Source: Rostratula benghalensis (taxonomy: Eukaryota; Chordata; Aves; Charadriiformes; Rostratulidae). From it: a DNA stretch of 64,000 nucleotides. Shown here piece after piece: positions 27,201 through 42,152 of the stretch (position 1 is its first letter; each line of letters starts with the position of its first letter). The stretch spans positions 3,865,286 through 3,929,285 of the forward strand of contig VXAI01000067.1 in the NCBI GenBank assembly GCA_013399305.1. The letters run 5' to 3'. Both the position numbers and the translations under genes were made by a program. The notes under the pieces were generated by a model that worked only from the letters and a program-made list of their open reading frames with translations, was not told the DNA's origin and ran no database searches.

Positions 27201-30200
27201 AATTCTTCCAATAATAATTCTAAGAATATTATCTTTGTCTGCTACACTCTGAATAATTAACAAAGAAGCCAAGCAGATTTGTGCTGCATTTGATAAGTAG
27301 GAGGAAATTGTTAGTATCTCTGCAATCATCCACTTCCAATAACTGGCAGTCTTATGCTGCAAAGAATCCCATTGAAAGGTCTTCATCAGCACTAATAAAC
27401 GATTAATTACTCAGTAAACACCGGTAGACTAAATCTCATTCATTTATAATCTGAATCTGGTTAAGAAAAAAAGTCATATTATCTATTTGCATGTAATAGG
27501 TTTAAGCTTCACAGGGAGTTTTCCTCACCAGCACAGCACTCAGTGGAGCACAGACATTATTTTGCTTTATCAGGGTGAAATCTAAGAAATGAAAGACTGT
27601 TTATTTATGATACAATACATAGGTCCAGATTCTTAATGCTTTCGTCTTTGTTTGTAAGAAAGTTCACACTGTGTGGTCCCAGATTCAGCCACACTCAACG
27701 TTTCAGATGGAAAACAGAAGCTCCAAGTGGAATATCTGTTACATGGAACTTACAGGATAATTACATTGCATGCTAAAGTAAGGCAACTGGCTCAGCTGCC
27801 TGAAGGATGGGATTTTACTCTGTTGGGCTGAAGCAATCTTCCATGGGGTTGGAGCCAAGAACATTGAAAATAAAATGTTGTTCATAATCCATCTGGCTGA
27901 AATCTTGTACTTACCCTGTCTAGGCACTGGATCTAGCTGAAAGCCAAAATTAGGCTATCAGGAAAGGTACCACTGAGATGGGGATGAAGCCAGAGAGCCA
28001 TTGAGGCAACCCGGTCCATGAGCAGATAACAACATGTGAAAGAGGGTGGGAGGGAAAGGCTGGGTAGCGGTTCCCATGTCAGATGAGCATGGCAGTGAGT
28101 GAGTCAGCAGTGGTGGTTAGAGTCTGCTCAGTACCCACAGGGATCTTTGCGGTCTTAACCAACGTGTTTAGGTTGGATTGTCAACCTAGCAAAAAACCCA
28201 ATAGCAAATCAGTTTAGATAGGAGAATGGCGTCCTTTATCAAGGTCCTTTATCAATGTCTTAATTAGTTGAACAGTCACAGTATCTCTACTCTTACAAAT
28301 CGATACCATATACAGCCAAGAAACAGCTGTTCCCGTGCTGTCAGGCTTCTAACATTTCTCTAACAATTGAAAAGAAAAACAGACTAAGGTATAAACTTCG
28401 GTACAAGACAGCACTTCATGTCCTCTGCTATTTTTAAGTTGAACCTCGGAGATGATTGATGTATTTAAATAGCTTTTAATAAATATTATGTGTGAAATTA
28501 TGGAAATTTAGATTCAAGCTGCCATTTTACAACTGATATCATGTGGGGACAGGGGGAAAGCATGGGGATTACAGTTGATAAAATTCTGGACTTTACTATT
28601 CAGGATGGCGCTCAGAGTTTTTCAGCGGTTTTAACCAGAATAACCTCTAGTGGAGCAGCTCAGTTTACAAACCAGTGCACTTTGCAGCTGGATGTTTTAT
28701 ATCACCATGAGAAAAGTAAAATAAATAAAACAGTAGGTCACCTTCTTAACTTGATTTTGATGAGGCAGATTATTTCCTTTCCTTCGTGAAGGAACAGATC
28801 TCTTTCAACATCAGGAAGAAAGGAAGTACAGGCAGCTTTACCTCTGCTCTTCATTTTCACTTTAACCCTTGTAATGAATTTATCACATTTTGTTCACTAA
28901 AGCTTCCCATGTTGGGGGGGATGGGATGCTTGTTTGTCTGCTTCTTATCTTAATTTCTCCCCATTCAGTTTTAAAAAATCCTGACCCCAAATTCTAGCAG
29001 ATCCCAAGATCAAAAATTTGATTTCCTAACCCTAGTTTATGAATACTTTACACAATGTTGTAAAGTCCAATTAATTAAACGCAACATCGACCCAGGAGTA
29101 AGCCTTTTCTCAGACATGAGCTGTGTTCTGTCCATGTTCAGAAGGTAGGAGAAGTAACATTGAGTCCGTTTATTAAGATAGTAGGCACCCAACTTAGAGC
29201 TATGCCTATTTAGGCTTCTAAAAACAGTTTGCACTGAACATGCCCTCTGGCTTCCTGGCAGGGCTACTCCCATACCAGTAACTTGATATACACCCTCATG
29301 GTCACCATAACACCAGCCAAGCACATGGAAATAAGAGCATCTTTAGAAAACACCTCAATGCATTAAAAAGCCAGCAGGGCACAGCTACCAAAGCCATGTC
29401 TGAGGTTCTTCCCTCTGCCACAGAAAGAGGGGTCTTGGTACCTCCTGGCTGTTTGCTGCTCCAAGAAGAAAAGAACGATTGTGCAGATGGCAACTACTTG
29501 AGAAAAAAAATCTATTTTCAGAATTGCAGCAATCAACTAGTTTGACTTTGAGTTGCTTTATCCCTCCAGCACTGAGGCAGGGGAGGGGCAGAGAGGTATC
29601 AGCTCTGCTAATGGAATGCAAAACAATTAACTACGTGCTACAGGCCAAGATTCTGCCCTCATTGCACTTGTGCAGCTTAGAGAATACAGTGGCACAACCG
29701 TACTAGAGTACAAATGTTGTCATGGCAGAGATGCAGAACCTTATTACTAGTAACCTGTCAAAAAGGAAAAAAATATGCTGCATAAATGGCTGGTAGGGGG
29801 TTTGAAAAGCTTATGTTTTTAACCTTATCCACAGTGTATATAGTTGCAAATTACAAATGCAGACATAGAACACACTTTTAAACATACCAGATTTGCCCCA
29901 CTTTTAAGTTATTTTCAGGAGGTTTGTTCTGAATTTTTAGATTTCTTGAATAGAAAACTCTACAATCAATGCACACAGTTACCTCTTGTAAAAAAAAAAG
30001 TAATAATAATACTCCACTTTTAAAATTTCCTCCCTTCCTTACTGAACACACAGACAAATTAACAAAGAATAATCATAGGTTAGTCATAAAAACAATCTGT
30101 CAATATTTACATGGCTTTCATTTCTTGGTCTTTCTTTGCTGGTTTGATACTTTGACTAAGCCCAGTATGCATCACCAAGGCCTGGATCTAATAACTTGGG

Positions 30201-31034
30201 AACATGATACTTTGAGATGCATTTGAATTAGCAAGTGAAAATCCAACTGGAGTGAAATGTCCTCAGCGTGATTCAAAATAATTGCTGAATAGGAGGTCAG
30301 GCCATAATAGGATTTTTTAAAATCCCAACCCAAAGTAAACGAAAAAGGAGGCAACCAGACTCCATCTAGGTAGCTGAGCAGCTGTATGCAGCAACGAGAA
30401 GGCTGTTGGCAACTTTCTCACATGCTGCCTGTAAAACTTTAAATTGATTTAGACTTCTGTTCCAATAACGATGCAGCTAAGACCTAGTTCTGTCAGGTCT
30501 ACTGTAAAGTCTTCTGCTCATTTGTGGGTGTTTGCTACCACTTTCTGGGGTCTAAGGAAATCTTTTTGAGAAAGAAGAGAATTGGGGCTTGAAACCTTCC
30601 AGCAAGAGTTAGTGCCCCAGGCAACACTGTCTGGAAGAAAGAGCAGTTTGAGAACTAGCAGATTGCTTTTCCATCCAACTGCCATTACAGGTTTGTAGTT
30701 CTACCTTATTGGGGATCCAATTGGGGAGATTGATAGATATTTCAGTATAAAGATAATTTTTCAATCCAGAAGTGGGGGTTTTTAGTGCCAGCCCACTGTG
30801 TTAGCAGGGGCATTGGAGCGGGGCGCGTGAATGCTCTGACTGTGGTCATTTTTCGTTCCAAGTGCGTAAGTGCTGCTGCTTCTGGAACCCAGCTGCTATA
30901 GTATTGCACGGAATAACTCAGAGCGATTATGAAACCAAAAGTACTGCCTCATAGACGTAGTGTATTTCTTTCAGAAGGTTTCTACCCAGAAGCATGATTG
31001 TTAGCTATAAGTCTCTCTCATTCATGCTGCCTTG

Positions 31035-31065
31035 CTTTTTTTCTTTTTTTTCTTTTTTTTCTTTC
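31035..31065. repeat. T-rich simple repeat
   Basis: Blocks of 7-8 T separated by single C. Simple repeat or decayed A-tail of the opposite strand. Confidence 0.8.
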
Positions 31066-34000
31066 CTCCAATCATTCTGGCAAACCTGCAGTTTGGGGAC
31101 TAAACAAATACATTTTATACCTGGAACAGCTTTATCAAAACTGATTATATGAGCATCCTCTCTCTTTCTTCACATTGAAAATCTCTCTTAAAATTTTTAT
31201 AGTAACTGGGGCTGGCAATGTTGCAAAGTCAGAGGTGTCTGGAACAGAACACGATGGAGGTGCTTTCAGGTGCAGCATATTGGAATTCTCTGGTGTCTGA
31301 TCCCACCAGTTCAGGGAACAAAAATATGACACGAGGCATTGCAAATCCCACAAATAGTTCCAAATTGTTTTCCAAACATTTCCAAGTGGATTGCTTATTT
31401 TTAATTTCTCAGGCACTTATGGATGGATGGCACTTATGGAATCTTAGCATCAAATTATTGCCAAGCGCACATAAGCCTCTTCCCAGCAGATCTGACCTGG
31501 GGGTGAAAAACCTACTTGTTGCGTTTGCAACACAATTACTAGGCAGAGCACAGTGCATGCACTGCCCTGCTCTCTCTGCACCTCGCCTCAGTTCAGACAC
31601 TCACTCAGCTACTCGGGTGAAAGGAGCAGCTTTACAATTTCCCCCACCGTACACTGCCTCCTAGAACTCTCTCACATAAGCATTTGTACTCCTGGAGCTC
31701 CACCACCGCTACCAAGTGTGGGAGGGCTGGCATTTTTGGTACAAGAAAACTTGGACCCTCTCTACAGTGTCTGCACTGCTCCCTTGAATACATTTGCAAT
31801 TAATCAGAGGAACCTATGACAAAGGGTGGTCTGCTGGGAAAGGTACCCAGTGCACTTGGACTTGATATCACCTCATTTTGTGCAGATAATGATGCTCCCT
31901 GTCCCCCTGGACTCCCTCTTTTCCTCAAAACTGCCAAGTGAGGAAGACTAGAAGTTTTGTCTGAGAAAACTGAAAACAATAAAACCTCTGATCTAATTAT
32001 GAAAAGTGCTGTGAGCAAGCCTAGGTTATTCTATTATCTAATATACTGGAATAAAACATCATTAAAATTGAAGCAGTTGAGGTCAAATAGATGATGTATG
32101 GAGATGAACATTCTTCAGATTGGCCTTGTTAGTACTTTCATATACGTTACATTGATTGTCGTATAAACATTGTATGATCTTATACAGTACGTAGTCAAAT
32201 AGCTGGAATCCATAAAGCCCATGCTCCAGCTGTGCAATCACTGCCCTCACAAAGGTACAGTTTTACATGTCATTATTGCCAGGAAGAATCCACAGCTTCA
32301 ATTACGAGAACATCAAAATATGTTGTTTATTGCAGAAAAAAACATTTGCAGCAATTTAAAATATCCAGTCAACACCACCCTGCTAAATCTAGATAATAGA
32401 AATCCTGGAGAAATTTCAGCTAAATCTGTCTGGATTATAGCTGTGGGATTATCTGAATGCTAAATTACTGTGTATGTTTTACTCACAGACATGAGCACAG
32501 ACAGCATAGGAAGATGTATGACTATGCATATCACAATAAAACCCATCCCCAAGAGACTTTTTCATACACTAGGTAAACAACGCCTAACCCCTTTCAATTT
32601 ATCAAGCATTCTGGATTGAATTAACGCTGTCATTTGCTTTGCTGTTCCTGTGTAGAGGAATATGGTTTAACTTGAAGAGCTCCTTTAGCACCAGAAAAAC
32701 AACAAAGGTTTTCTTTGTGCATCTCTCACAGCACACAGAGTGCAGGAATATTAATTGGCTGGCATGTTTGTATAACTGAATTAAAGAAAATACACTGTAG
32801 TTTAGTGTGTATTCAGGAAACCAAATTATACACAATATTTAAAGAAAAGATTAAGCCTGGTTGCTTAGTTAAACCTCTCCTCCCTCCCCAGCTTTGTTTA
32901 CAGACCAGTGTTTCTGGCTTTCTAAGGACATACAGTGGATGAACCTGGATTGACCTGACATCGAGCATCTCTCAAACTTTCCCCTTGAATGATTCACAGA
33001 TGTGTGAGCTGTGACCAAAAAAAAAAACAAAGGGGAAGGATGCAGGGTGCTGTACTGGCTGGGGGAATTCGAAAGAGGGGATATTGTCTGTGTGTGCCTG
33101 GCCTGAGTCCCTCCTTCACTGTCAGTGCACAGCTACTGATTACAAATACACATTCCTTCTGTTCCCAGTTCCGCTCAGTTAGACAATTGCAAGTGAAACT
33201 ACCTTCAGCTACGTTCATGCAGGAATTATTCTAATTCCTATTATGCTATTTGTGTATTAGTTTGTATTGCTCTCTGATGCTTTTTCTGATATTTTGAGTG
33301 GCAAGGCACCACACAGCTGGGTGAGGCTGTGGGGAGGGCTGTCCCGGGAAGAAGGCTAGACAGCAATTGCTGCTCCCTGCAAACAGCTACCCGCTGAGAT
33401 GGGCACGGCCACTTTTGTTTCCTTCTTTCTCAATTGAAATGACTTACGTAGCTCCATAGACAGATTAAATGCAATTTTGGATCCTGGGAAACAGTCAATG
33501 TAATCCTTTGGTCAAAGTACAAGCAAACAAAAGAATCGGTCTTAGCCAGGGAGTTTGGCTGCATCCAGATTTTAAGATACATAGTACTCATCAGAACACA
33601 AAGTCAGAAAGGGTACCAAAAGCTTGCTTTTTACTGAGAAAGAGGGACTATTATGAACACGTGCCTTGAAAATTTGGGCACGATAGCTGTTTATTCTGAA
33701 ACTGCGCATGTGCTAACAGAGTCACAGTGTCAGCACTCTCTGGTGTTTGAGATAATGAAATGCAGGTTCTATTCTTCAGTTTTTCTCCCTCAACCGAAAG
33801 AATAACTTCTCACCATTTCTACTACTGTTTTGGCTGCTTTTGTGATCAATGCCTGAGCACTAGTTGACCTGCAACACAAAAGCTTGGTTGTTGCATGAGC
33901 TGTCTGTAGATTTGCCCTCTCACAGAGCTGAACCAGAAGCAGTAACGATGAGATATTTTGAGAGCAAAAGGTTAAAGCCACCTAGACACAAACATCACAA

Positions 34001-34137
34001 AGCTGAGTCAATGAGCTTAGGTCTGTCCCATGGCAATGACTGCAACGCACACTGCGAAGACTCCAGATCACAAAGCATCGGTCCCAAATGTGATCTCTCT
34101 GCATCATAGCCACCACCATAAAAATAACACGCAGAAT

Positions 34138-34164
34138 AAAAAAAAAAAAAAGAAAAGAAAAAAT
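34138..34164. repeat. A-rich simple repeat
   Basis: A run of A with a few interspersed G residues. Confidence 0.8.
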
Positions 34165-37100
34165 AGGTGAGGCAAGTGAAGGAGTACAGGTTGCAAAGAG
34201 CTAATGTGAAAGCCTTTTTTTCAAATTGAGCTAAACTCATGTATAAAAGTAAATTGTAAAAGAACTTGGAAAGAGACAGTACAGTTTCATACCATGTTAC
34301 TAATCTAAAGGATACTTTGGGGGATTGAAACATTAGGAAAATATTTAAAGCAAAAAAAGAAATCTTGTTAATCTCAAACAGTACAGCATAGGCATAGATC
34401 AAACAATAAAATAGCGCGCTTCATATTACTTGCAGGAAAGCTAGATATACTTCTCTCATCTCTTATATATTCATTATGAAATTTGTTCTACTATAGCCCA
34501 GACATAATTTAAACTATTTCCTCTGCCAGGAGAAACCAAACTTTAAAGACAAATATTAACTCAACTTGCATGTCTTTCTGGAAAAATGCGTATGTTTTGA
34601 TTAGCATGAGCAGTATTTCAGAACAATTTCAATCAATTTCCATTCAAAAGGAGATTAAACACATTTAGAAATCTGATTGAGCAATGTAGTTAGATAACGC
34701 TCACATGCTTAGCACCATATGTGAGCATAACCAGTTTCCCAAGACAGAGTTCCAATGTCAGAATAAACCTCCAACAAAACTCAAATCTTTGTCAGACAAG
34801 ATCTACAAAAATATTATGTGAGCTAGGAAAAAAAAAATGTTTTAAGTTTTACACTAATAGGGCTTTCTTCAGCATAGCCCCCTCAGATCAACAACTAACA
34901 ATGTCACATACATAGCTTTGTAAAATGCTGCTGACACAAACATGGATGCTGCTCTACAGAACACCGAACGCTCAGACACAAGAGTGGTCAGCACTTATCT
35001 AACGGTTGTTCAACATGGCCCAGAAAAGAGGTAGTTTATTTTCATTACCTATTGGACAGTTGACCACATAATGAAAAAGACAATTATATATGGCATGTAC
35101 TAATATTACATGCAGCTTTATGATTGATAGTTGGAACAGCTGGAAAAGCAGCATGGAAAATAAACCACAACCTTAGTGGAGGTGGTTTCTCTCCTGCAGG
35201 CCAGCCCTTAGTCACGGTGCCAGAGCAGCACAGGGAAAGGCTGCATAATTGCTGTTTATGCTGTACAGACCTCAAAGGCAAAAAGAAATGTATGTTTCAG
35301 TGCCTTTACCTTCTTTTTTCCCCTCTTTCACAAGCAATACGTTAGAAATATTTTTTCAGTTCTTAATTTCCCACTGTCTGCTGGTCAAGTGATTTCTTCT
35401 CTTCATCTTTTCATGTTCTTGATTTGACAGACAGCCATCAGACAAACATCAACTACCTCTGCTCATTGCTCTTTCACAACTGATGTGCTAGCCTCTCAAC
35501 AGCTCTCTCTGCTCTCCCTGCTTGACTTTTGAGACCTTTTCTTTGGATCACTCACCAAGACCAAACAAGCTCTGAGAATCTCTCTGGGGATCTCTTCCTT
35601 TTCCTCAGTTCATAAGATCTCTAGCATCATCTCCCAAATCAGCCAGAGAAAGTTCCTTCTCTGTTTTCCTCTTCACGTGGTTTAGACACTATTTTACTGT
35701 ACCTTAGGACAGTGGATGCAGTAGAACACCACATGTGAGTTACTCAGGCCCACAGCAAATTTTTTATACAGCAAGAGAGTAGAAAATAGGAAAGCTGTGA
35801 GCAAACCCCTGACAGTTTGCTACCACCTCAGAAATTCGTAGTCCTCTGCTAAGAGTTAGCTCATTATAAAATATTAAGATGATTTTATTGTATTCAGTAT
35901 CTGCTTAATGTGGTTCTATTCCTCCAATCAAACCAATTAATCTAACTAAATAATCTCAGAAATATTAAGTAAGATACTTCAGCAACTTTACATGACCAGC
36001 ATCACGTGTTACTTTTAACAAGATAGTCCCTGAGAAGAGTCTCAATATGTTTGTTATCACTGAACGCATTAAAACTCATGTCAGAGGTAATGACTTCCTC
36101 TATAAATAATGCTTTTACAGTGAGTACAGCAGCTTCCCATGTTGTACAGAATCAGTTGTGTGAGGGGTTTTGTGCACTTCTGGACTTTAAGTTTGCACTA
36201 AGACTATCATCTACAATACAGCTGCTAGTTCAGCCTGGTTAAGAAATGATAGGCAGGTGATCCTCACCAAAGTGAAGTCACCATTGTGGAGGTATGACAT
36301 ATATTTATGACAATATCACTCTAGAACTTTATTATTTTAAGTTTTAATTCTACTTAAGTACCTGTTAAGACTCAATATTTAAAAAAGAAGCACTAAAGAA
36401 TCATGTTTATAACCAGAGCTAATATGCCGATTAAAAAAGTTATTAAATGTGACTTTACACTTAATGCTTAAATGTAATTTTTAAATTTACCAATACCAGC
36501 AGTAATTTTACAATTAATACTTTCACTATCAAGCTACCTGTTTACAGTGAGAATTCAACTTTTCTTTGATAGTAAACTTTGCTTTGATGTCCACATTCCA
36601 CTTTCTGCTTCTTATGCAGTGGCACAATCTTGCAAAATCTGAGTTGTCAGCACTGGAGAAGGATGTCCAAATGTAAGTAAACACAATAACTCTTCCAATG
36701 GATCCTTTTATTTTGATCAGGTTTTAGGGAAAAGAACACACAACTTAGTCTTCAAACTTAAATGCCTTTGGAATGCTCCTTTTACTCAGGACAGCCAAAG
36801 GCATAACAGCTGAATCATTCAAAAGTAATATCAGCCAGTTTTAACTCTCTCCTACTTGGTTAAAGCAAAGGTTCAGAGCATTTGAACACAGACTTTCATT
36901 TAATAATGCTAAAAAATTAGTTGACAATAAATTTTAGGGGAATGGACAGCCTTTTACCTGCCATGGCATTGCTTGTATATCTGTCCTATAACACTCAGTG
37001 AAAATACACAAGATGTAAATTAAAGCAGGGATTCAACTTTTGGGGGAAAGAGGATAGTAAGTAATGACGCAAGGGCATTTTCCCACTTCATTTATATATG

Positions 37101-40100
37101 CAACTATTACAATTTATTTAAGCATTTGCTTTTGTCAGGGATTTGTAATGTTTCGTGTTTTGGGTTTGGTTTTTTTTTTTGTTTTGGTTTCATTTTTTTG
37201 ATTTATTTTTTTTTAAGAAGGCCTTCTCAGTTATCTGTTAACTGTTTCCTGCTGAGGCACAAATCCTGGGAAAACTTCAGCTACTCTAAGGGACAAAATC
37301 CAAACCAAACATGGCAACCAAGCAAAAGAAACCTTTAAATCTCTGTCAGGGAATTTAGCTCAGTATTCCATTCAGGTTTTCTTCAAAAAACAGATATTTC
37401 ACTTACTGTCCCACAGTAGTTATGTCCAAAGCTCAGCTCTGCATTCTCTCTCACAAAGCCATTCCCATCTGAGAAGCCTTGCTTTGTTTTAAGCTAACCT
37501 GGACGTGACTACTGAGGATGGCTGCTCTGAGGATGCCTGGGCAAAGTTTATGAACATGATCAACGCATGTGCTTTTCAAAAGGCTCAGTCCAATTTGAGT
37601 TCATGTGCAGAAAACAAAAGCCCCTGTGCTTTTCCCTCACATCAGAGATGTTCCCTAATGTCATACTTGGATCTCAAACCCGGGGGACTCCTTAGCATGC
37701 TGTGGGGCGTCTGCAGCAAGAGCCGACCTTAATGGCAATTAGGGGGGGCGCAGCATGCCTGAAAATTAGGCCTTGTATTGTTAAAAGCTGTGAAACATTC
37801 TGTTGTTAAAATAACACCACTTTTTTTGCGTGGCAGAACAACAAAAGGAAAACCCCAATGAATTTCTGCTGGCTCTGCAGTAACAATAATTGCTGTCGGC
37901 ATTTGTTTATGAAAAAAGGCAAAAAGATAACAAACCAATGTTCTCCCCCCAGCCCATACTGAGCTGCACAACTTTTACTACAGCTAGCAAAAAAGTTTGT
38001 ACCTCCCCCAAGTTGAAATAATTTTCAATTTTAATGCACTAGCAAGCCAAACAAATTCATACTTGGGGTTTACCCAGGAGGGTGCAGGCTGACTTTTAAT
38101 CCATTTTATTACACTGGAACAAGTTCTCTAACAGAGAGTGCGCAGTAGCAGGGAAGCCAAGAGCTGAACTGACTATTAATAAAGACTGAATTAGCGTTTC
38201 TTTTATCAAGCAACATAGAATGAGCAAATGCACAAACATGTGTTATTCCAGTTTAAGGCTAACATTGACACATTTAAAATGTTAGAACTTGTTTGTACTT
38301 GTTACATAATATTAATTCACTTGGTGCTGCCACACTATATTCACTGAATATTTTAAAGTCATTATGTCTTACTCTGCATGGAATGAAAAATTAATAAAAA
38401 TATGCAAGTTGATAGTAAAGGCCAGATCTGTTTTGGTGTTGTCAACACAGCAAAATAATTTTGAAAGACCTCATCTGCATTCACCCTTGATGTGCGCACT
38501 CAAACATACAGTGTGCCAAGCCCCACAAAAGTAACAGTATTAAAAAGGGTTTCCTACATTAATTTTCTGCTATGTAGCAGAACATAACTTTCCAAGTGAA
38601 GGGGAATTGGATCCAAGCGATGACACACCTCTGCAAATAAAATATTCATGAAAAGAGCAGAAGAGCACTTGGCTCTTTCAGGCTTTAGGGCTTTTAGTAC
38701 TAAATACACGACTGGTTTTCTCACGGGCAACCGCTTGGGCAGGAACAATAAATGCAGGCCGGTAACGAAGGCTGTGACCAACGGGAATAGCACAGGTGGA
38801 TTTGCACTTGCTCCTGTGATAACTGCAGGGCTCTGGATCTGAGATCTTCTTTTTCAAAATCTGCTCTCTCCATTGGAAAGCGAGCGGTTCTTTTCATAAG
38901 AGCAGCTTGTTACCTCTCTTAAATTTAAGTGACAGGGCTTGTTTTCTTCGGACAGAGATCCAACATGTAAAGTGACAGCGTTTAGGAATCTGTGACTAAA
39001 TATAGAGAAAAGTATTTACACCAATTTTATTCCTAGTTTGCAATAAGTAAAACAAAACCTGGGGAGGAGTCATCACTGATTTATTACAATTTATGTAGCC
39101 TTTGTTTGAACTATAATGTGGAAATAATCTAATTTAGGGAAAAACTGTATACTTTTAGAACAGACCAATGAACATTTGACAAAACTATCCAGTAGTAGGG
39201 TCTAAGGGACTAAATTTGGTCTATGGATGACATGCAAAATTCTCTCTTTTTTTTTTCAATGTAACTTTACACATTACTATTTCAGGTAGGAAATGGTATC
39301 AGAATGCTAGTTGCAGTAAAATTATTACTTTGTTGCTTTGGGAACAAGCTAGGGAAACATTATTTGTCTGTGTTCCAGCAACCCTTTAAGGGTACTTTCC
39401 ATTAGAAAAATGTTAGATCTGACACAGCAGGAGGAATTTCCATCATCAGTGAAGGATATTTCCCTTTGACATCGCTGTGAAATCCTCTGAACCACTGTAC
39501 TGGGGTTTTTTTATTAACTTTCAATATGGCAGACTGTTGCATCGATAAACTAACTTCTCTGCTTTGTCCAAAAATACTGACTACTACCACAGTGACAAAC
39601 CATAACATGTTGTCATAACAACTTGGTAATATTTCAGTGGCCACTTTGAAGAGTGGTCTGGTGACTATTTGCCAAACCTTTTGATCCCTAGTAATCAGAA
39701 CAGAAGTGCCCAAAATCCACAGATTAAAGGATTAGGCCTCAAGAAAGACTTGTGGTGTTTCAAGAAAATGTGACTGATGCTCACCACTTACTTTTTACAG
39801 TGCTGATGAGATTTAGTGTTTAAGGTCCTTTCCTGTTCAGACATAAAAGCTGCTGTAATCAGAGTATTACTAGGGAAAACTACTCTGGTTGGGGATTCAA
39901 TATGTTTAAATTGTTGAGACAAGGTTATTGTTTGGATTAGGTTAGGAAGGATGACACTGAAATAAGTAAGCTCCAATAGTGCAGCAAACCAGAGAAGAAC
40001 AAAGAAAAATGTTTGAATTTTTAAATAGCAACCTGGATACCCCAGCTATGCTGGTTATAGCTATATAAAAGAATAACTTAGACTAGCCTAGAAATGAGGT

Positions 40101-40177
40101 ATTGCATGTGTCTACACAGCTGCTAGGAACAGAATAAACATTTCCATTGCATGGAAATCCATATGAAAGCAACTGGA

Positions 40178-40330
40178 GACACTGGAGATGGAAGAGACTT
40201 ACTAGGTCAGCTTGCCCAATCCCCAGCCTCGTCGTCCCTCAAAATCTGTGTGCTCAGTTCCCACACACCTCCCTGACTTCCACACACTGAACTTTACACA
40301 ACCAACCAACATCCATCAGGGTCATTCTGA
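40178..40330 (-). mobile_element. Probable ancient CR1 remnant, minus orientation
   Basis: GGAGATGGAAGAGACTTACT and AGGTCAGCTTGCCCAATCCC resemble the inverted 3' region of old CR1 families (GGAAAGGACCTACTAGGTCATCTAGTCCATCCCC type). The remaining 100 bp are too diverged to align by eye. The extent is uncertain. Confidence 0.5.
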
Positions 40331-42152
40331 CAGAAAACAAAAGGTATCATGCTATACTGATGGCAAACCAAATTAGAATATTTGTCATTAAGGTCTAAAG
40401 ACTTTTTGTAGCCTTCATTTATCCAAACAGCTAGAAGTTTTTTCATAGGAAATACATGGCTATTAATAATACTTGGTGTTCTTTATGTTTTAGGGAGTCT
40501 TTAGAGTCATGTGAGAAAATATCAGCACAAAAATGTTCCAATATACAATCATGCCATTTCAAATACTATTGGATTATTATTACTTATTAGTGGGGAAAAA
40601 AAAATAAAAATCAAACAGCTGTCTGGAGAATTCACTCAATGCCCGGATTACTGATTTAATAGCTACACATTGTCTGGATTCTACCACTCCACTAATGTTT
40701 GAAAATGCTGTACAGGAGTTTACATTATTTTTTTCCTATTATTACACGAAACGCATGTATTTTAGCCTGATATTTAAGTGTATTCAAGATTAGCTGTAAC
40801 TTCCACCACACACAATAGAAATATGATATAGGAATTGTATCTTTTTAAGTGAAAAAAAAAAAAAGTATTTAGATCTTAAAATAAAATAATAATCCAAGTT
40901 TTCAGAAACCTGCTAAATATAAAATTTCACCTACAATTCACAAATTCTGCACTTCCCTCTATCCTCTCCAGGAAACTGGAACCAGAAAAAGGAAGCAGAA
41001 ATTTGAGGTAGGGAAACTATTCAAGTGTGAAGAAGCTGTAATGCTACAGTTGCTTAGGTTACAGTGATATGCTTTGAATATGTTTGACATCCTCTCTGCT
41101 ACATTTAGAATAAATAAGCAAACAAACAAACAACTTCCTACTAGCTTTAAATTCTTCACCTTCATCTGGGAGTCCTGCAGCCAGCCTGTCTCTGGTTTAC
41201 TTCTTAGAATCCTGAGCAGGCTGTAGTTTTTGTTCTGCGTGAGGCTCCCTGCATGTGCCTGCCCTGCTCATGAAGTACCCCGATAAGAGTCATGGTGGGA
41301 ACAGCAGTTTATGTCACCTGGATCAGGAGATACAGCAGTAGAGATATGCACACTGCTGCAGTGGAGGCAGCCCTGCTGGTAACACAGACCTTCTTTGAGT
41401 GTGCATTGGATTGCTCTGGATTTTCATTCTCCTGCCGAAAACCATGGCTGTTGACTGAGAAAAGTACCACTATTCAGACTTGAGAGTGTAAGTGTGGTGC
41501 AGTAAGAGTCTCTCCATGCCTGCTTAACCCAGAGCAGGGTAATCTAAGCAGTACAGGCTGTCCTCATCAAATAAAAGAGCGTATGAGGAAAAAATGACAC
41601 ACTTCACATTACACTGCCTCAGTGAAGTATCTCTCCTAGGATGGAGGGTATAGCAGGCAGCAGCAAGACCTGTAAAAGATCTTTCCTTCTAGAAGTGGAA
41701 TCAGCAGAGGTAATATTTTACTACAGACCTATCACATATATATAAGTTGAATTTAATTGAATTTAGCTCTACCACATACCAAAGACAATATATAACCCTT
41801 AACATGATTCTTGGACTAAAAATGGTAAAGAGTTACCAAATATGCTGTGCTATTTATTTTTTTTAGCATGGGCCAAGAACAAAAACTTGAGCCAGGGATC
41901 AGCTGTTGTCTCTTTGGCTTGATATATTTGCAAAAAATTTTATGGAAGAAAATCCTGAACCACTATTGTACCTCTGTTTCTGACAAGTCATGTGAAATAC
42001 TCTGATATACTGTCCCTTCCTACAGTGTTGGCAGTTGAAAGTACTCTAGGTCTTTACTAAACGTTACTACTTTTATGAGAAGAGTGGAAAAGTCTGTATT
42101 ATGAATCTTAAAGCCAAGAAGAAGATATTAGGAACAAAAAAATACATCTAAA
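40331..42152. other. Intergenic, nothing recognised
   Basis: AT-rich sequence with short A-rich tracts. No gene or element recognised. Confidence 0.4.

Larger units (their letters stand above)
24244..40177. other. Intergenic, about 16 kb, no gene recognised
   Basis: Mostly AT-rich unique sequence with short T- or A-rich tracts (31035-31065 and 34138-34164). Open frames are under 150 codons and show no recognisable domain. The longest, at 31218-31664 plus, has no family resemblance. I saw no CR1 tail, tRNA box pair or hairpin RNA that I could defend. Conserved regulatory elements may be present, but a single sequence cannot show them. Confidence 0.45.

Noticed and set aside
31218..31664. Plus-strand 148-codon open frame in the intergenic region
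   Set aside because: No domain, and overlapping open frames on both strands are of similar length. Nothing indicates a real gene.
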